Notes: generated from the sequence alone by a model not told the origin. A DNA stretch of 64,000 nucleotides from Streptomyces sp. NBC_00190 (GCF_036203305.1 NZ_CP108131.1:6944001-7008000), one strand, 5' to 3'. Shown: positions 24,518-34,622, counted from the first letter of the stretch. A program made the numbers and translations.

Positions 24518-27500
24518 GTGTCCCGTGGGGGGATCCGGTTGTCTCGTCGAGGTGGTCTTTTCGTGCGCTCGCGCACCGTTCGTTCGCGTGTCGCGATCGT
24601 CTCGGTGCTTGCGGTGCTCTTCTCCGGCCTGGGGACACCCCTGGTCGCAGCAGCCGACAAACCCCCCAAGGTGTGGGCGCCACCCAATACCCCGCTGCCG
24701 GGCGCCAAGGCCGTCAAGGGCTCGGATGCGAAGCCCTCGAACGGCCAGACATCGTCTGGCCGAAAGTGGACTCCTGAATCGAACGGGAAGATCCTTTCCG
24801 GGGCGGCGACAGTCGCCTTGGGTGGTGGGAGCGCCGAGCGAACCGCCACGGGAGCAGGCGCGATTCAAGCCGGGTCGCTGCCTGTCTGGATCGCACCCGT
24901 GAATGGCGCAAAGTCGTCGGTGGTAGGGGTCGGGACGGGCAGCCTCAAGGTCGAGGTGAAGGACAAGGCCAAGACCCAAGCCGCCGGAGTGAACGGCGCG
25001 CTCGTCGCTCTCACCGGAGCTGCGGGGACTGCAGCCTCCGGCAAGGTCGAAGTCGGTCTCGACGTTTCGGCGTGGGCGAAGAACGGCAGCGCCAACTGGG
25101 CGGCCCGTGCCCGGCTGGTCCAGCTGCCCACGTGTGCCCTCACCACGCCCGGTGCTGCGGGCTGCACGAGCCGCACGCCGGTGGCCTCGCACCGGGATGC
25201 CTCCGGGCGCCTGGTAGCGGAGGTCGACGTATCCAAAAGGGCGGCGGCTTCAGCTTCGGTCCTGGTGGCGCAGCCTGACGCGAAGTCCGCTCCCGCAGCC
25301 GCCCCGCAGGTGCTTGCCGCGGACGGCATCGCTCTGGGCGTGGAGCCCGGCCCTTCCAGCAACCTCGGTGACTACTCCGCGACGCCGCTGATGCCGTCTG
25401 CTTCCTGGCAGGCTGGGGCGAACGCGGCGAACTTCACCTACGGCTACACGGCCGAGGTTCCTTCGGCCATTGCCGGGGCGGCGCCGAGCGTCGTGCTCGG
25501 GTACGACTCGTCCTCGATCGACGGACGGACGGCGTCGACGAACGCGCAGTCCGGTCTGATCGGCGAGGGCTGGGACTGGCACCCTGGCTCGATCTCCCGC
25601 TCGTACAAGGGCTGCAAGGACGCCGGCATCAAGGACTCGGGTGACGAGTGCTGGGCCGGCGACATCCTGTCCCTGTCCCTCGCCGGTCACGCCGGGCAGA
25701 TCGTCCGTGACGACGCCACCTGCGTGTACCGCCTCCAGGGGGATGACGGTACGAAGATCGAGCGCTTGACCGATCAGCGGAACGCTGCCTGGAAGGGCGA
25801 GGGCTTCAAGGTCACCACGACCGACGGCACCCAGTACTACTTCGGCTCCAACCGCCTGCCCGGCGGTGACGGCACCGACACGGAAGCCAAGTCCGTGTCC
25901 ACCGTCCCCGTGTACTTCAACAGCGGCCAGGACAAGTGCCTGGGCGCGGACACCCCGGCCAACGGCACCTGGCAGCAGCTGGGCCGGCAGTGGAACCTCG
26001 ACTACGTCGTGGACCCGCACCAGAACCTGATCTCCTACCGCTACGAGCAGGAGGACAACTACTACGGGCGTGGCGGCGGCCAGAACAACGGCACCGGCGT
26101 CCCGACCCTCTACCAGCGCGCCTCGTACCCGACCTGGATCGGCTACGGCCAGCGCCTGCCCGACCAGGTCGCCGCCAAGGGCAAGGCCAACACCGCGGCC
26201 CAGATCTGGCTGCGCACCGGCGACCGCTGCTTCGAGACGGGCGCCGCATGCGACCCGGCACAGCGTAAGACCAACGCCAAGGCCTGGGGTGACACTCCCG
26301 TGGACCAGGAGTGCGCGCAGGCCGGCCAGTGCCTGAACCTGTCGCCGACGTACTTCTCCACCAAGCGCCTCACGAAGATCGACACCGAGGTTCTCGGCAC
26401 CGGCGGCTACCGCAACATCGACTCCTACGCCCTCACGCAGCACTTCGAGGCCTCGGTCGACGGCACGGCGCCGACCCTCTGGCTCGACTCCATCCAGCGC
26501 ACCGCCACCAACGCCCGGGCCGCGCTGAAGGTACCGGCGGTCTCCTTCAAGCCGAAGCAGATCCCCAACCGCGTCGACGGCGTCGTCAAGCGCTCCAACG
26601 GCAGTGAGGCCACCGCCTCCCGGTTCTACCGGCCGCGTATCGAAGAGATCACCACCGAGACCGGTGGCCTGATCAACGTGGTCTACAAGGGCCCGGAGTG
26701 CTCCCGCGTCGCAGGCACGATGCCGGCGGCCGCGGACAGCAACACGATGGCCTGCATGCCCGTCAAGTGGTACCTGCCGGGGCAGTCCTTCGAGGACCCG
26801 GTCGACGACTGGTTCCACAAGGTCGTCGTCCAGTCCGTCACCCAGCAGGACAAGGTCGGCGGCCAGGTCAGCCAGGTCACCGACTACGAGTACGGCGGCG
26901 GCGTCGCCTGGCACCGCAACGACTCCGAGTTCACCGACCCCAAAACCCGTACCTGGGACCAGTTCCGGGGCTACGCCACCGTCACCACCCGCACCGGCAG
27001 CGGCAACAGCGCCGAAGCACCGCGCACCAAGTCTGTCGCGACCTTCCTGCGCGGCATGGACGGAGACGTCCTCGCCAACGGCAGCAAGCGCAGCGTGAAC
27101 GTCCCCGACGCCCACGGCGGCACCATCAAGGACGACGAAGTCCTCTCGGGCTTCGTCCGCCAGACCCAGACCTACGACCGCGACGGCGGCACCGTCATCG
27201 CCGACGAGGTCTCCACCCCCCTGGTCAAGCCCAAGGAGACCGCGACCCGCGCACAGTCCGGCGGCATGCCGCCCATCACCGCCCGCGTGATGAACACCGG
27301 CACGGTCACCAGCCGCGCCAAGCTCGCCGACGGTACGTGGCGTACCAGCGAGCGCACGTCCACCTACGACGACACCGCCTTCTCCCGGCCGCTCCAGGTC
27401 GACGACAAGAGCGACCTGTCCCGCCCCGACCAGCGTCTGTGCACCTCCTTCACCTACGCCGACGGCCCCGGCGGCGCACTCACCCAGCTCGCCTCCCGCA

Positions 27501-30500
27501 CCCTCGTCCTCAAGGGCACCGGCGGCTGCGCCCAGACCCCGAACGCGGCGAACACGGTCGGCGACACCCGCGCCTACTTCGACGGCAAGCCCCTCGGCCA
27601 GGCCGGCACGACCGCCGACCAGACCGGCACCGAGGTCCTGGAGAAGTACGACGCCGCGGGCAGCCCCGTCTACCGCCTCAACATCACCTCCACCTACGAC
27701 GTCTACGGCCGCATCAGCACCACCACCAACAAGGTCCGCAAGGACGCCGCCCACCCGGACGGCGCGGTCACCAAGACCGAGTACCGGGCCCTGCCCAACG
27801 CCCTGCCGTACGAGGTCACCCACACCAACCCGCTCGGCTGGAAGACCACCACCACGCTCGACACCGGCCGCGCGATGCCGATGAAGACCACCGACGAGAA
27901 CGGGCACGTCGCCGAACGCGCCTACGACGCCCTCGGCCGCGTCACCGCCATCTGGCAGCCCGGCCAGGACCGGACCGTCGACCCGCCGGTCCGCAAGTTC
28001 TCGTACAGCATGAGCGAGGCGCGTAACGCCCCGACCACCGTTCTGAGCCAGACGCTCATGAACGACGACTCGTACATCTCCAGCTACACCATCTACGACG
28101 GCCTCGGCCGCATCCGCCAGACCCAGGCCCACACCCCCTCCGGCGCCTACGGCCGGATGATCACCGACGCGCTCTTCGACTCGCACGGGTGGCAGGTCAA
28201 GACCAGCGCGCCGTACTACAACGACCAGGCGGCGCCCGGTGGCGCCCTGTTCCTCCCCAACGGCGGCGTCAGCCCCGACAGCCAGATCCCCGCCCAGACC
28301 GTCTCCGTCTTCGACGGCCTCGGCCGCACCACCGCCTCCGTCTTCCAGTCCTTCGGCATCGAACAGTGGCGCTCCAAGACCGAATACCCGGGAGCCGACG
28401 AGGTCCGCACCAGCCCGCCGGCCGGCGGCTACGCCACGGCCACCATCACCAACGGCACCACCTCCGTCCTGCGCCAGTACAAGACCAACACCCCCACCGG
28501 CGCCTACGACGAGACCACGTACGAGACCAACACCCAGGGCCAGGAGCTGCGCCGCAAGGACTCCGCCAACAACGAGTGGACCTTCGCCTACGACCTCCTG
28601 GGCCGCACGGTGAAGACCACCGACCCGGACGCGGGCATCGCCACCACGGTCTACGACGACAGCAAGAACCTCGTCACCGTCACCGACGCCCGCAACAAGA
28701 GCGCCACCACTGTCAGCGACACCCTCGGCCGCACCACCGCCACCTACGAGGGCACGGCCGTCGACCCGGCCAAGCAGGTCGGCGCTTTCACCTACGACAC
28801 GAAGGCACTCGGCAAGCCGGCCACCAGCACCCGCTTCACCGGTGGCGCCTCGGGGAACGCGTACACCACCGAGGTCACCGCATACGACAGCGGCTACCGC
28901 CCGCTGGGCACCAAGGTCACCATTCCCCCGGTCGAGAACGAGAAGCAGCTCGCCGGCGTCTACGAGACGAAGAACACCTACGACAAGTACGGCCAGCTGA
29001 AGACGACCGCTCTGCCGGCCATCACGGCTGCCGGACTCGCTGCGGAGACGCTCACCTACGGCAGCAACATCGCCGGCAGCTTCACCTCCCTCGACAGCAC
29101 CATCGGCACGCAGATCACGCCGTACGTCGTGGACATGCGCTACGACCCGTACGGCCGTGCCATCCGCACCACCATCGGCGACACCGGCAAGCAGATCGTC
29201 TCCACGGTCGACTACGACCTGGCCACCGGCCGGCCCGTCCGCTCCACCCTGGACAAGCAGACCGCGACGAGGGCCAGCGTCGACGTCGTCGACTACACCT
29301 ACAACCGCGTCGGCCAGCTGACGTCCATCAGCAACACGCAGGACGGTGCCGCCCGCGACCTGCAGTGCTTCACCACCGACTACCTCGGCCGCCTGACCCA
29401 GGCCTGGACCGACACCGGCACCACCACGACGGCGCCGCAGCCGAGCGTCCGTGGTATCGGAGGCTGTGCCAACAGCACCGGTCCTGCGGTCGACGGCACG
29501 GGCAAGCCGAGCGTGGGCGGCCCGGCCCCGTACTGGCAGCAGTACGAGTACGACAAGATCGGCAACCGCACCAAGCTGGTCAAGAAGGACGTCACCGGAA
29601 GCGCGGCCAAGGACACGACGGTCACCCAGACCTTCGGCACCGGTCCGAACGCGGGCAGCGGAACGGGCGGACCGCACGCCCTGATGAAGTCCACCGAGAC
29701 CAGTGCCACCGGCACCAAGGTGACCTCGTACACCTACGACGCCACCGGTAACACCGCCTCCATCACCAGCACCCCGGGCACCAAGACCCTGACCTGGAAC
29801 GACCAGGGCAAGCTCGACAAGATCACCGGTACTGGCGAGAGCGCCGGCACCAGCTACCTCTACGACACCGGCGGCAACCAGCTCATCCGCCGCGACCCCG
29901 GCAAGACCACGCTGAACCTCGGCACCGACCAGATCAGCCTGGACACCGCCACCGGCAAGGTCTCCAACGTCCGCACGTACGGCGCTCCGGGCGGCCTGTC
30001 CATCACCCGCACCACGACCGGGGGCACCTCCAACCTCGCCTACCAGTCCTCGGACCACCACGGCACCAACGGCGTCCAGTTCAACGCCACCGACCTCGCC
30101 CAGGTCCGCCGCCCCGCCGACCCCTTCGGCAACGAGCGCGGCACCCAGCCCGCCCCCGGTTCCTGGGCCGGCGACAAGGGCTTCGTCGGCGGCACCAAGG
30201 AGAAAGCCACCGGCTTCACTCTCCTCGGAGCCCGCGAGTACGACCCGACCACGGGCCGCTTCATCAGCCCTGACCCGCTCATCGACGCGGGCGACCCCCA
30301 GCAGTGGAACGCGTACGGCTATTCCAACAACGACCCGTTCAACAAGTCGGACCCCAGCGGACTCCGGTATGACTGCGCAGGCGAAAAGGGCTGCAACCCG
30401 AACAGCTACACGGGTGGCGACGACGACCCCATCGGCAGCGTTCACAGCACTGCCGGCAGTGGGTCGGCCAGCGCCGGGGCTGAACTTAACAACGCCAATG

Positions 30501-31804
30501 ATGAGGTCAACCGGCACAAGAAGCGGCGCGACGAGCTGAAGCACGCCGTCGTCGACCTGATCGGTGACCTGATCGGCTACAACGACGCTCGCGACTGCTT
30601 CACCAAGGGCGACGTCATGGCCTGCATCAACACCGCCCTCAACGCGGTCCCCTGGGGCAAGCTCTTCAAGGCCATCAAGATCGGCATCAAGGCCTTCAAG
30701 ATTTACAAGGAACTCAACAAGACCTACGACGCTGTCAACGCCGCCGAACGCAGAGCCTCCAAGGCCATGGAAGCCTTCACCAAGGCCAAAAAGGCGGAGG
30801 ACGAAGCAGCGGCGGCAGCATCCAAGGCAGCCAAATCAGGCGACGCGAAAGCCTCCAAGGAATCAGCCAGCGACGGCGCTGACACAAGATCCAAAGCCGA
30901 CAAGGGGGAAGTCGATGCCGAGTCCCACGGCAGCGGCTCCGACACACCCTCAGCTGCCACTGAATGCAACAGCTTCCCGGCTGGCGTCCGTGTAGTGATG
31001 GGCGACGGCACAACGAAGTCCATCGAGGACGTCCGCGACGGCGACACCGTCGTGGCGACCGATCCGCAGACCGGCCAGAGCACAGCCAAGAAGGTCACGG
31101 CCACCATCACGACCCCCGACGACAAGGACTTCACCGACCTCACCCTGACCGACGACGCAAACCCCCGCGGCCCGCCGGCCACCATCACGTCCACCTACCA
31201 CCACCCTTACTGGAGCGAGTCCCGCCGCCAGTGGACCGACGCCGGCGAACTCACCCCGGGCGACCAACTCCGCCAGCCCAACGGCACCACCCTCACCGTC
31301 CAGGCCACCCGCAATTACCCCTACGCCGTCACCACGCACAACCTCACCGTCGATGACTTCCACACGTACTATGTGCTGGCGGGCGCCACTCCGGTCCTGG
31401 TTCACAATTGCGGTGGCGGCACCACTGTCTATCGCGGAGTTTCGGAAGTGAGTGGCGAGACTGGCGGCCCCAACCCCGCCTTTGATGATGCCGTGGAAGG
31501 AATTGCAAGGCCGCGCGGTGGAGATTCGACACCTGAGATGCATCATCTCGGTATGACTGATAGTGACTACACCAGCTGGACCACTAACCCCGCGGCTGCT
31601 ATTCGAGCAGCTACCAGAGGTGGCGGTAGCGGAGTTGTAATGAGAGGCACTATTCCCGGCGGGCGCACCCACGTTCATGTAAACGATCAGTCATGGGTTG
31701 AGGATGACCTTCGTGGCGAGGCTGAGGTAATCATTCAAGGGGTCATGAGAGGTCGAGCTAGGGCGGCATGGCCCGGCGCACGACTAGAAGATCTCGGGTT
31801 CTGA
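24518..31804 (+). CDS. RHS-repeat polymorphic toxin with HINT domain and ADP-ribosyltransferase-like tip
   Basis: A 2428-residue exported toxin. A signal peptide lies within the first ~50 residues (VAIVSVLAVLFSGLGTPLVAAADK); GTG 24518 is one of several possible starts. A long N-terminal beta region is followed by YD/RHS repeats over residues about 950-1800, closing with the RHS core GAREYDPTTGRFISPDP and YSNNDPFNKSDPSGL near 1930. A coiled, Ala/Lys-rich stretch comes next. A HINT autoprocessing domain starts at FPAGVRVVMGDGTTKSIEDV near 2150 and ends ATPVLVHNC near 2293. The last ~130 residues carry TTVYRGVS, SWTTNPAAAI and GEAEVIIQG, an R-S-E arrangement of ADP-ribosyltransferases. Toxicity and target are inferred. 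The tip is AT-richer than the body, consistent with tip exchange. Confidence 0.88.
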   Translation: MSRGGIRLSRRGGLFVRSRTVRSRVAIVSVLAVLFSGLGTPLVAAADKPPKVWAPPNTPLPGAKAVKGSDAKPSNGQTSSGRKWTPESNGKILSGAATVALGGGSAERTATGAGAIQAGSLPVWIAPVNGAKSSVVGVGTGSLKVEVKDKAKTQAAGVNGALVALTGAAGTAASGKVEVGLDVSAWAKNGSANWAARARLVQLPTCALTTPGAAGCTSRTPVASHRDASGRLVAEVDVSKRAAASASVLVAQPDAKSAPAAAPQVLAADGIALGVEPGPSSNLGDYSATPLMPSASWQAGANAANFTYGYTAEVPSAIAGAAPSVVLGYDSSSIDGRTASTNAQSGLIGEGWDWHPGSISRSYKGCKDAGIKDSGDECWAGDILSLSLAGHAGQIVRDDATCVYRLQGDDGTKIERLTDQRNAAWKGEGFKVTTTDGTQYYFGSNRLPGGDGTDTEAKSVSTVPVYFNSGQDKCLGADTPANGTWQQLGRQWNLDYVVDPHQNLISYRYEQEDNYYGRGGGQNNGTGVPTLYQRASYPTWIGYGQRLPDQVAAKGKANTAAQIWLRTGDRCFETGAACDPAQRKTNAKAWGDTPVDQECAQAGQCLNLSPTYFSTKRLTKIDTEVLGTGGYRNIDSYALTQHFEASVDGTAPTLWLDSIQRTATNARAALKVPAVSFKPKQIPNRVDGVVKRSNGSEATASRFYRPRIEEITTETGGLINVVYKGPECSRVAGTMPAAADSNTMACMPVKWYLPGQSFEDPVDDWFHKVVVQSVTQQDKVGGQVSQVTDYEYGGGVAWHRNDSEFTDPKTRTWDQFRGYATVTTRTGSGNSAEAPRTKSVATFLRGMDGDVLANGSKRSVNVPDAHGGTIKDDEVLSGFVRQTQTYDRDGGTVIADEVSTPLVKPKETATRAQSGGMPPITARVMNTGTVTSRAKLADGTWRTSERTSTYDDTAFSRPLQVDDKSDLSRPDQRLCTSFTYADGPGGALTQLASRTLVLKGTGGCAQTPNAANTVGDTRAYFDGKPLGQAGTTADQTGTEVLEKYDAAGSPVYRLNITSTYDVYGRISTTTNKVRKDAAHPDGAVTKTEYRALPNALPYEVTHTNPLGWKTTTTLDTGRAMPMKTTDENGHVAERAYDALGRVTAIWQPGQDRTVDPPVRKFSYSMSEARNAPTTVLSQTLMNDDSYISSYTIYDGLGRIRQTQAHTPSGAYGRMITDALFDSHGWQVKTSAPYYNDQAAPGGALFLPNGGVSPDSQIPAQTVSVFDGLGRTTASVFQSFGIEQWRSKTEYPGADEVRTSPPAGGYATATITNGTTSVLRQYKTNTPTGAYDETTYETNTQGQELRRKDSANNEWTFAYDLLGRTVKTTDPDAGIATTVYDDSKNLVTVTDARNKSATTVSDTLGRTTATYEGTAVDPAKQVGAFTYDTKALGKPATSTRFTGGASGNAYTTEVTAYDSGYRPLGTKVTIPPVENEKQLAGVYETKNTYDKYGQLKTTALPAITAAGLAAETLTYGSNIAGSFTSLDSTIGTQITPYVVDMRYDPYGRAIRTTIGDTGKQIVSTVDYDLATGRPVRSTLDKQTATRASVDVVDYTYNRVGQLTSISNTQDGAARDLQCFTTDYLGRLTQAWTDTGTTTTAPQPSVRGIGGCANSTGPAVDGTGKPSVGGPAPYWQQYEYDKIGNRTKLVKKDVTGSAAKDTTVTQTFGTGPNAGSGTGGPHALMKSTETSATGTKVTSYTYDATGNTASITSTPGTKTLTWNDQGKLDKITGTGESAGTSYLYDTGGNQLIRRDPGKTTLNLGTDQISLDTATGKVSNVRTYGAPGGLSITRTTTGGTSNLAYQSSDHHGTNGVQFNATDLAQVRRPADPFGNERGTQPAPGSWAGDKGFVGGTKEKATGFTLLGAREYDPTTGRFISPDPLIDAGDPQQWNAYGYSNNDPFNKSDPSGLRYDCAGEKGCNPNSYTGGDDDPIGSVHSTAGSGSASAGAELNNANDEVNRHKKRRDELKHAVVDLIGDLIGYNDARDCFTKGDVMACINTALNAVPWGKLFKAIKIGIKAFKIYKELNKTYDAVNAAERRASKAMEAFTKAKKAEDEAAAAASKAAKSGDAKASKESASDGADTRSKADKGEVDAESHGSGSDTPSAATECNSFPAGVRVVMGDGTTKSIEDVRDGDTVVATDPQTGQSTAKKVTATITTPDDKDFTDLTLTDDANPRGPPATITSTYHHPYWSESRRQWTDAGELTPGDQLRQPNGTTLTVQATRNYPYAVTTHNLTVDDFHTYYVLAGATPVLVHNCGGGTTVYRGVSEVSGETGGPNPAFDDAVEGIARPRGGDSTPEMHHLGMTDSDYTSWTTNPAAAIRAATRGGGSGVVMRGTIPGGRTHVHVNDQSWVEDDLRGEAEVIIQGVMRGRARAAWPGARLEDLGF

Positions 31805-31814
31805 TAAATAAGAT

Positions 31815-31848
31815 CTGGTGGGCGGTGCCTGCAAGCACCGCCCACCAG
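31815..31848 (+). terminator. Perfect hairpin between toxin and immunity genes
   Basis: CTGGTGGGCGGTGC (31815-31828) and GCACCGCCCACCAG (31835-31848) form a 14-bp stem with a 6-nt loop. It starts 11 bp after the RHS stop and ends 19 bp before the immunity start, so it would terminate toxin mRNA or attenuate read-through. Confidence 0.75.
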
Positions 31849-31867
31849 TGTTCTCGATGGAGTCATC

Positions 31868-32263
31868 TTGGCAAGTGTGCAAGAAGTGTCCACTTTGAAG
31901 ATTGCGGAGTTGCTTCAAAGGGCCAAATGTCAGTCGTTGAATTTGCTGCCATCTTCCGTTGTGCCGGAGATCCTTGATGGGGCATCCGGATTGATCCGCG
32001 TTGGAGTTAGTCCGAGGTCCACACTTCGAGGAACATATCGAGACCGGTATTCCACACTGGATGAGTTCAAGAAGAATAGATTTGGATGGCAGGATTTCTT
32101 TGCGGTTCTCGACGAGGATGGCCCTCCGGTTGGCCTATTCACCGTTCGGGGAGGCGGGTGGAGCTTGATCGCTCTTACTGATGAAAGCGTCGGGAGCGTT
32201 CTTGCTGCTTTGGTGGCGCCACCCCAGTCCTTTGAATGGCCGAAGGATGCTGAACGTGTCTGA
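31868..32263 (+). CDS. Putative immunity protein for the RHS toxin
   Basis: A 131-residue cytosolic protein beginning at TTG 31868 with GATGGAG 5 bp upstream; GTG at 31877 is an alternative. Visible features include RGTYRDRYSTLDEFKKNRFGWQDFFAVLDEDGPPVGLFTVRGGGWSLIALTDES, a mixed alpha/beta pattern without catalytic motifs. Its place directly behind a toxin tip, its small size and its AT-rich codon use (unlike the flanks) are the usual marks of a polymorphic-toxin immunity gene. I do not recognise a named immunity family. The assignment rests on position. Confidence 0.7.
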   Translation: MASVQEVSTLKIAELLQRAKCQSLNLLPSSVVPEILDGASGLIRVGVSPRSTLRGTYRDRYSTLDEFKKNRFGWQDFFAVLDEDGPPVGLFTVRGGGWSLIALTDESVGSVLAALVAPPQSFEWPKDAERV

Positions 32264-32302
32264 CAGGCTCCGGTCCCGCTGACGGCAACGCTGACGGCAA
32301 CG

Positions 32303-33050
32303 TCAGCGGACGGCCGCTGTGGCGGGTGGGCCCTCGGGACCGTCGCCGGTCGGGCCGAGGGCGTCGCCCAGTGCGTTGATGGCTTGGTGTTGGAGGCGGA
32401 GCCTCACGTGGGCATAGACACCGGCGGTGACGCCGATGTGGGCGTGGCCGAGGAGTTCTTTGATCACGACGAGGTCGACTCCTTGCTCCAGGAGCAGGGT
32501 GGCCGTCGAGTGGCGCAGGTCATGGAAGCGGATCCGGCGGAGCCCTGCCCGATCGAGGAGAGCGCGGAAGCTGCGATTGAGGTTCGCAGGATCAATCGGT
32601 CCTCCTGCCGGCGTGCTGAAGACGAGGCCGTTGTCCTTCCAGCTCCCGGCTGCCGCCTCGCGTTCCCTTTCCTGGCTTTCACGGTGTTCCTTCAACGAGT
32701 GGATGCATGCTCTGGGGAGCGCGATGCGTCGTTCGGATGCGCGGGTCTTGGCCGGCAGGGCTGTAAGGCCACCGGTCTGGGTGGCTGGAGGGTACGGCGG
32801 ATGCTGGCAGTGCCCGCACTGAGGTCGAAGTCTTCCCACTGGAGACAGAGGAGTTCGCCATTGCGGAGGCCGGTGTGGAGGGCGAGTTCGTAAAGCGTGA
32901 ACAGGCGGTCGTTGCGGACGACAGCGAGGAACTGGCGAGCTTCATCCGCCGTGAGCGGTTCGAATCGGCGGGGGCGCGGCGTACCGGTGCGGACGTTGCG
33001 GGCGACGCCCGGGCCTTCCGCGCCATGCTCACGCAGCACGTGTACGGGCT
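32303..33050 (-). pseudogene. Tyrosine recombinase (phage-type integrase), frameshifted remnant
   Basis: Two overlapping frames together make the central and C-terminal part of an actinobacterial integrase. The upstream frame reads LTADEARQFLAVVRNDRLFTLYELALHTGLRNGELLCLQW (first catalytic Arg in TGLRNGE) to RRTLQPP. The other frame continues at TQTGGLTALPAKTRASERRIALP and carries HDLRHSTATLLLEQGVDLVVIKELLGHAHIGVTAGVYAHV (His, Arg, His, Tyr). The reading frame changes near 32775-32785. No N-terminal DNA-binding domain is found before VARNV (near 33000). It is a dead integrase, or a sequencing error plus truncation. The reading as a recombinase is sure. Confidence 0.85.
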
Positions 33051-33326
33051 GGCCGGCCGGGCCCGGATCTCCGGCCAGGAGAGGCTCGGTCCCAGGGGCA
33101 CCAAGCTCGCCGCCACCCGGCTCGGCTTCATCGCACTCGGTGCCACCCTCCCCTGAACCAAGCCCGGTCTCCGGGACTCTCGGCGAGCTGAACCGTCCTT
33201 CGGCCAGCGAGCGCATCCGTCGGCCGGGGTGCGGCGGTCCGGGCAGAGCGCGAGGGTGGTGGGAGGCCCGTACGCGGACGTGAACTCCTTGATCCCTGCG
33301 GCGAGTTCCGCCGTCTGGGCGGTCGT

Positions 33327-33803
33327 TCAGTGGGCGTCGGAGCAGCCCGGCAATGATTCCGCCGGTGTTGCCGGCGAACAGCTCGGCGGGGGATAGGAGT
33401 TGCTCCGCGAGCTGTCCGTACGGGCGGGCGCCACGCGGGCGGCCGCCGGGTGGTAGGCGGCGACGCCCAGACCCGACAGGGCCACGGCAGCCACCGTGGC
33501 CGGGTAGCCGGCGTCCAGCCCGACCAGCGCGATGCCGAGCCCGGCAGCGCCGGTGGCGAGCGGTATCAGCCAGGGCGCCGGGCGGCGGTCGGCCAGCATC
33601 CCGAAGAGCGGCTGGACCACGGAGGAGAGCAGCGAGGCGGCGAGCACGATGCCGGACGCGGCGGCGTATCCGTACGAGCGCTCCGCCACGAGGAAGGGGA
33701 CGAGCGCGGCGACGGCGCCCTGGTAGACGTCCACGCACGAGTGGCCCGCCGCGAGGGCGGCGGTACGGCGCCGGACCGGAGTCGTTCTGATCACTGGCTT
33801 CAC
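33327..33803 (-). pseudogene. Truncated MFS efflux transporter (fosmidomycin-resistance type)
   Basis: Starting at GTG 33803 the frame gives AALAAGHSCVDVYQGAVAALVPFLVAERSYGYAAASGIVLAASLLSSVVQPLFGMLADRR and LSGLGVAAYHPAAARVAP, the first four helices of an Fsr-like transporter of about 400 residues. Around residue 120 the frame runs into SSRSNSYPPPSCSP and stops; the neighbouring frame still shows a GGIIAGLL-like trace. The remaining two thirds are missing and the integrase remnant begins beyond. It is divergent from an AraC gene, its probable former regulator. Confidence 0.8.
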
Positions 33804-33857
33804 GGATCGAGGATCGCCCTCGCCGGGGGCGTCGCGCTTCCGATAAATTGCCTGGTG

Positions 33858-34622
33858 ATGCAGAAAAACCGCCAGCAGGGCATCCGCCACACGCCGCGGG
33901 CCGCGACCAGCATCCGCGAGCTCGACACCGACGTCGGGATCGATCCCCACCGCCACGACGACCATCAGATCGCCTACGCGGGCTCCGGTGTCCTCTCCAT
34001 CACCACCGACGCCGGCACCTGGGTGGCCCCCGCGACCCGGGCCCTGTGGATCCCGGCCGGGACGGTGCACGAACACCGCGCCTTCGGCCGTACCGACCTG
34101 CACTCGGTCGGCCTGCCGACCCGGCTCAACCCGCTGTCCCTGGACGGGCCGGCCGTGATCGCCGTCGGCCCGCTACTGCGCGAGCTGATCCTGGCCTACA
34201 CGCGCGCGCCCGAGGACACCGGCCCCGAGCGGCGCCGGCTGCTCGGGGTGCTCCTCGACCAGCTGCGGGCCTCGCCGCTCCAGCCGCTGCACCTGCCCGC
34301 CCCGGCCGATCCGCGGCTCGCGGCGGTGTGCGCGCTCCTGCACGTCGATCCGGCCGACCCGCGCGGGCTGGCCGCGCTCGCCGCACATGCGGGGGCGGGG
34401 GCGGGGGAGCGGACGCTGAGCCGGCTGTTCCGGGCCGAGCTGGGCATGACCTTCCCGCAGTGGCGCACCCAGCTGCGACTGCACCAGGCACTGCGGCTGC
34501 TGGCGGTCGGCACCCCGGTGACGGCGGTCGCGCACCGCTGCGGCTGGTCGTCCGCGAGCGCGTTCATCGACGTCTTCCGCAAGGCCTTCGGGCAGACGCC
34601 CGGGGCCTACGGGCGTCCGTAG
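33858..34622 (+). CDS. AraC-family regulator with cupin sensor
   Basis: A 254-residue regulator. An N-terminal cupin of about 100 residues (IDPHRHDDHQIAYAGSGVLSITTDAG...WIPAGTVHEHRAFG) is followed by two helix-turn-helix units: LAALAAHAGAGAGERTLSRLFRAELGMTFPQW and VTAVAHRCGWSSASAFIDVFRKAFGQTPGAY. This architecture occurs beside MFS efflux genes, and here the divergent partner is a broken MFS gene 54 bp away, leaving the regulator orphaned. The last 16 bp overlap the convergent RibD-like gene. Confidence 0.92.
   Translation: MQKNRQQGIRHTPRAATSIRELDTDVGIDPHRHDDHQIAYAGSGVLSITTDAGTWVAPATRALWIPAGTVHEHRAFGRTDLHSVGLPTRLNPLSLDGPAVIAVGPLLRELILAYTRAPEDTGPERRRLLGVLLDQLRASPLQPLHLPAPADPRLAAVCALLHVDPADPRGLAALAAHAGAGAGERTLSRLFRAELGMTFPQWRTQLRLHQALRLLAVGTPVTAVAHRCGWSSASAFIDVFRKAFGQTPGAYGRP

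Noticed and set aside
25250..30544. 1764-codon open frame on the minus strand under the RHS gene
   Set aside because: It is the antisense shadow of the RHS repeats: Gly/Val/Ala/Arg-rich without motifs, and no ribosome site. The plus strand has clear YD repeats, HINT and core motifs.
32950..32975. GGTTCGAATC, resembling a tRNA T-loop near the integrase
   Set aside because: It is the integrase coding sequence for Arg-Phe-Glu-Pro read on the other strand; no acceptor, D or anticodon arms surround it.
33072..33156. Small plus-strand frame opposite the integrase/MFS junction
   Set aside because: The plus-strand frames at 32384-33283 are antisense shadows of the integrase remnant with no independent coding signs.
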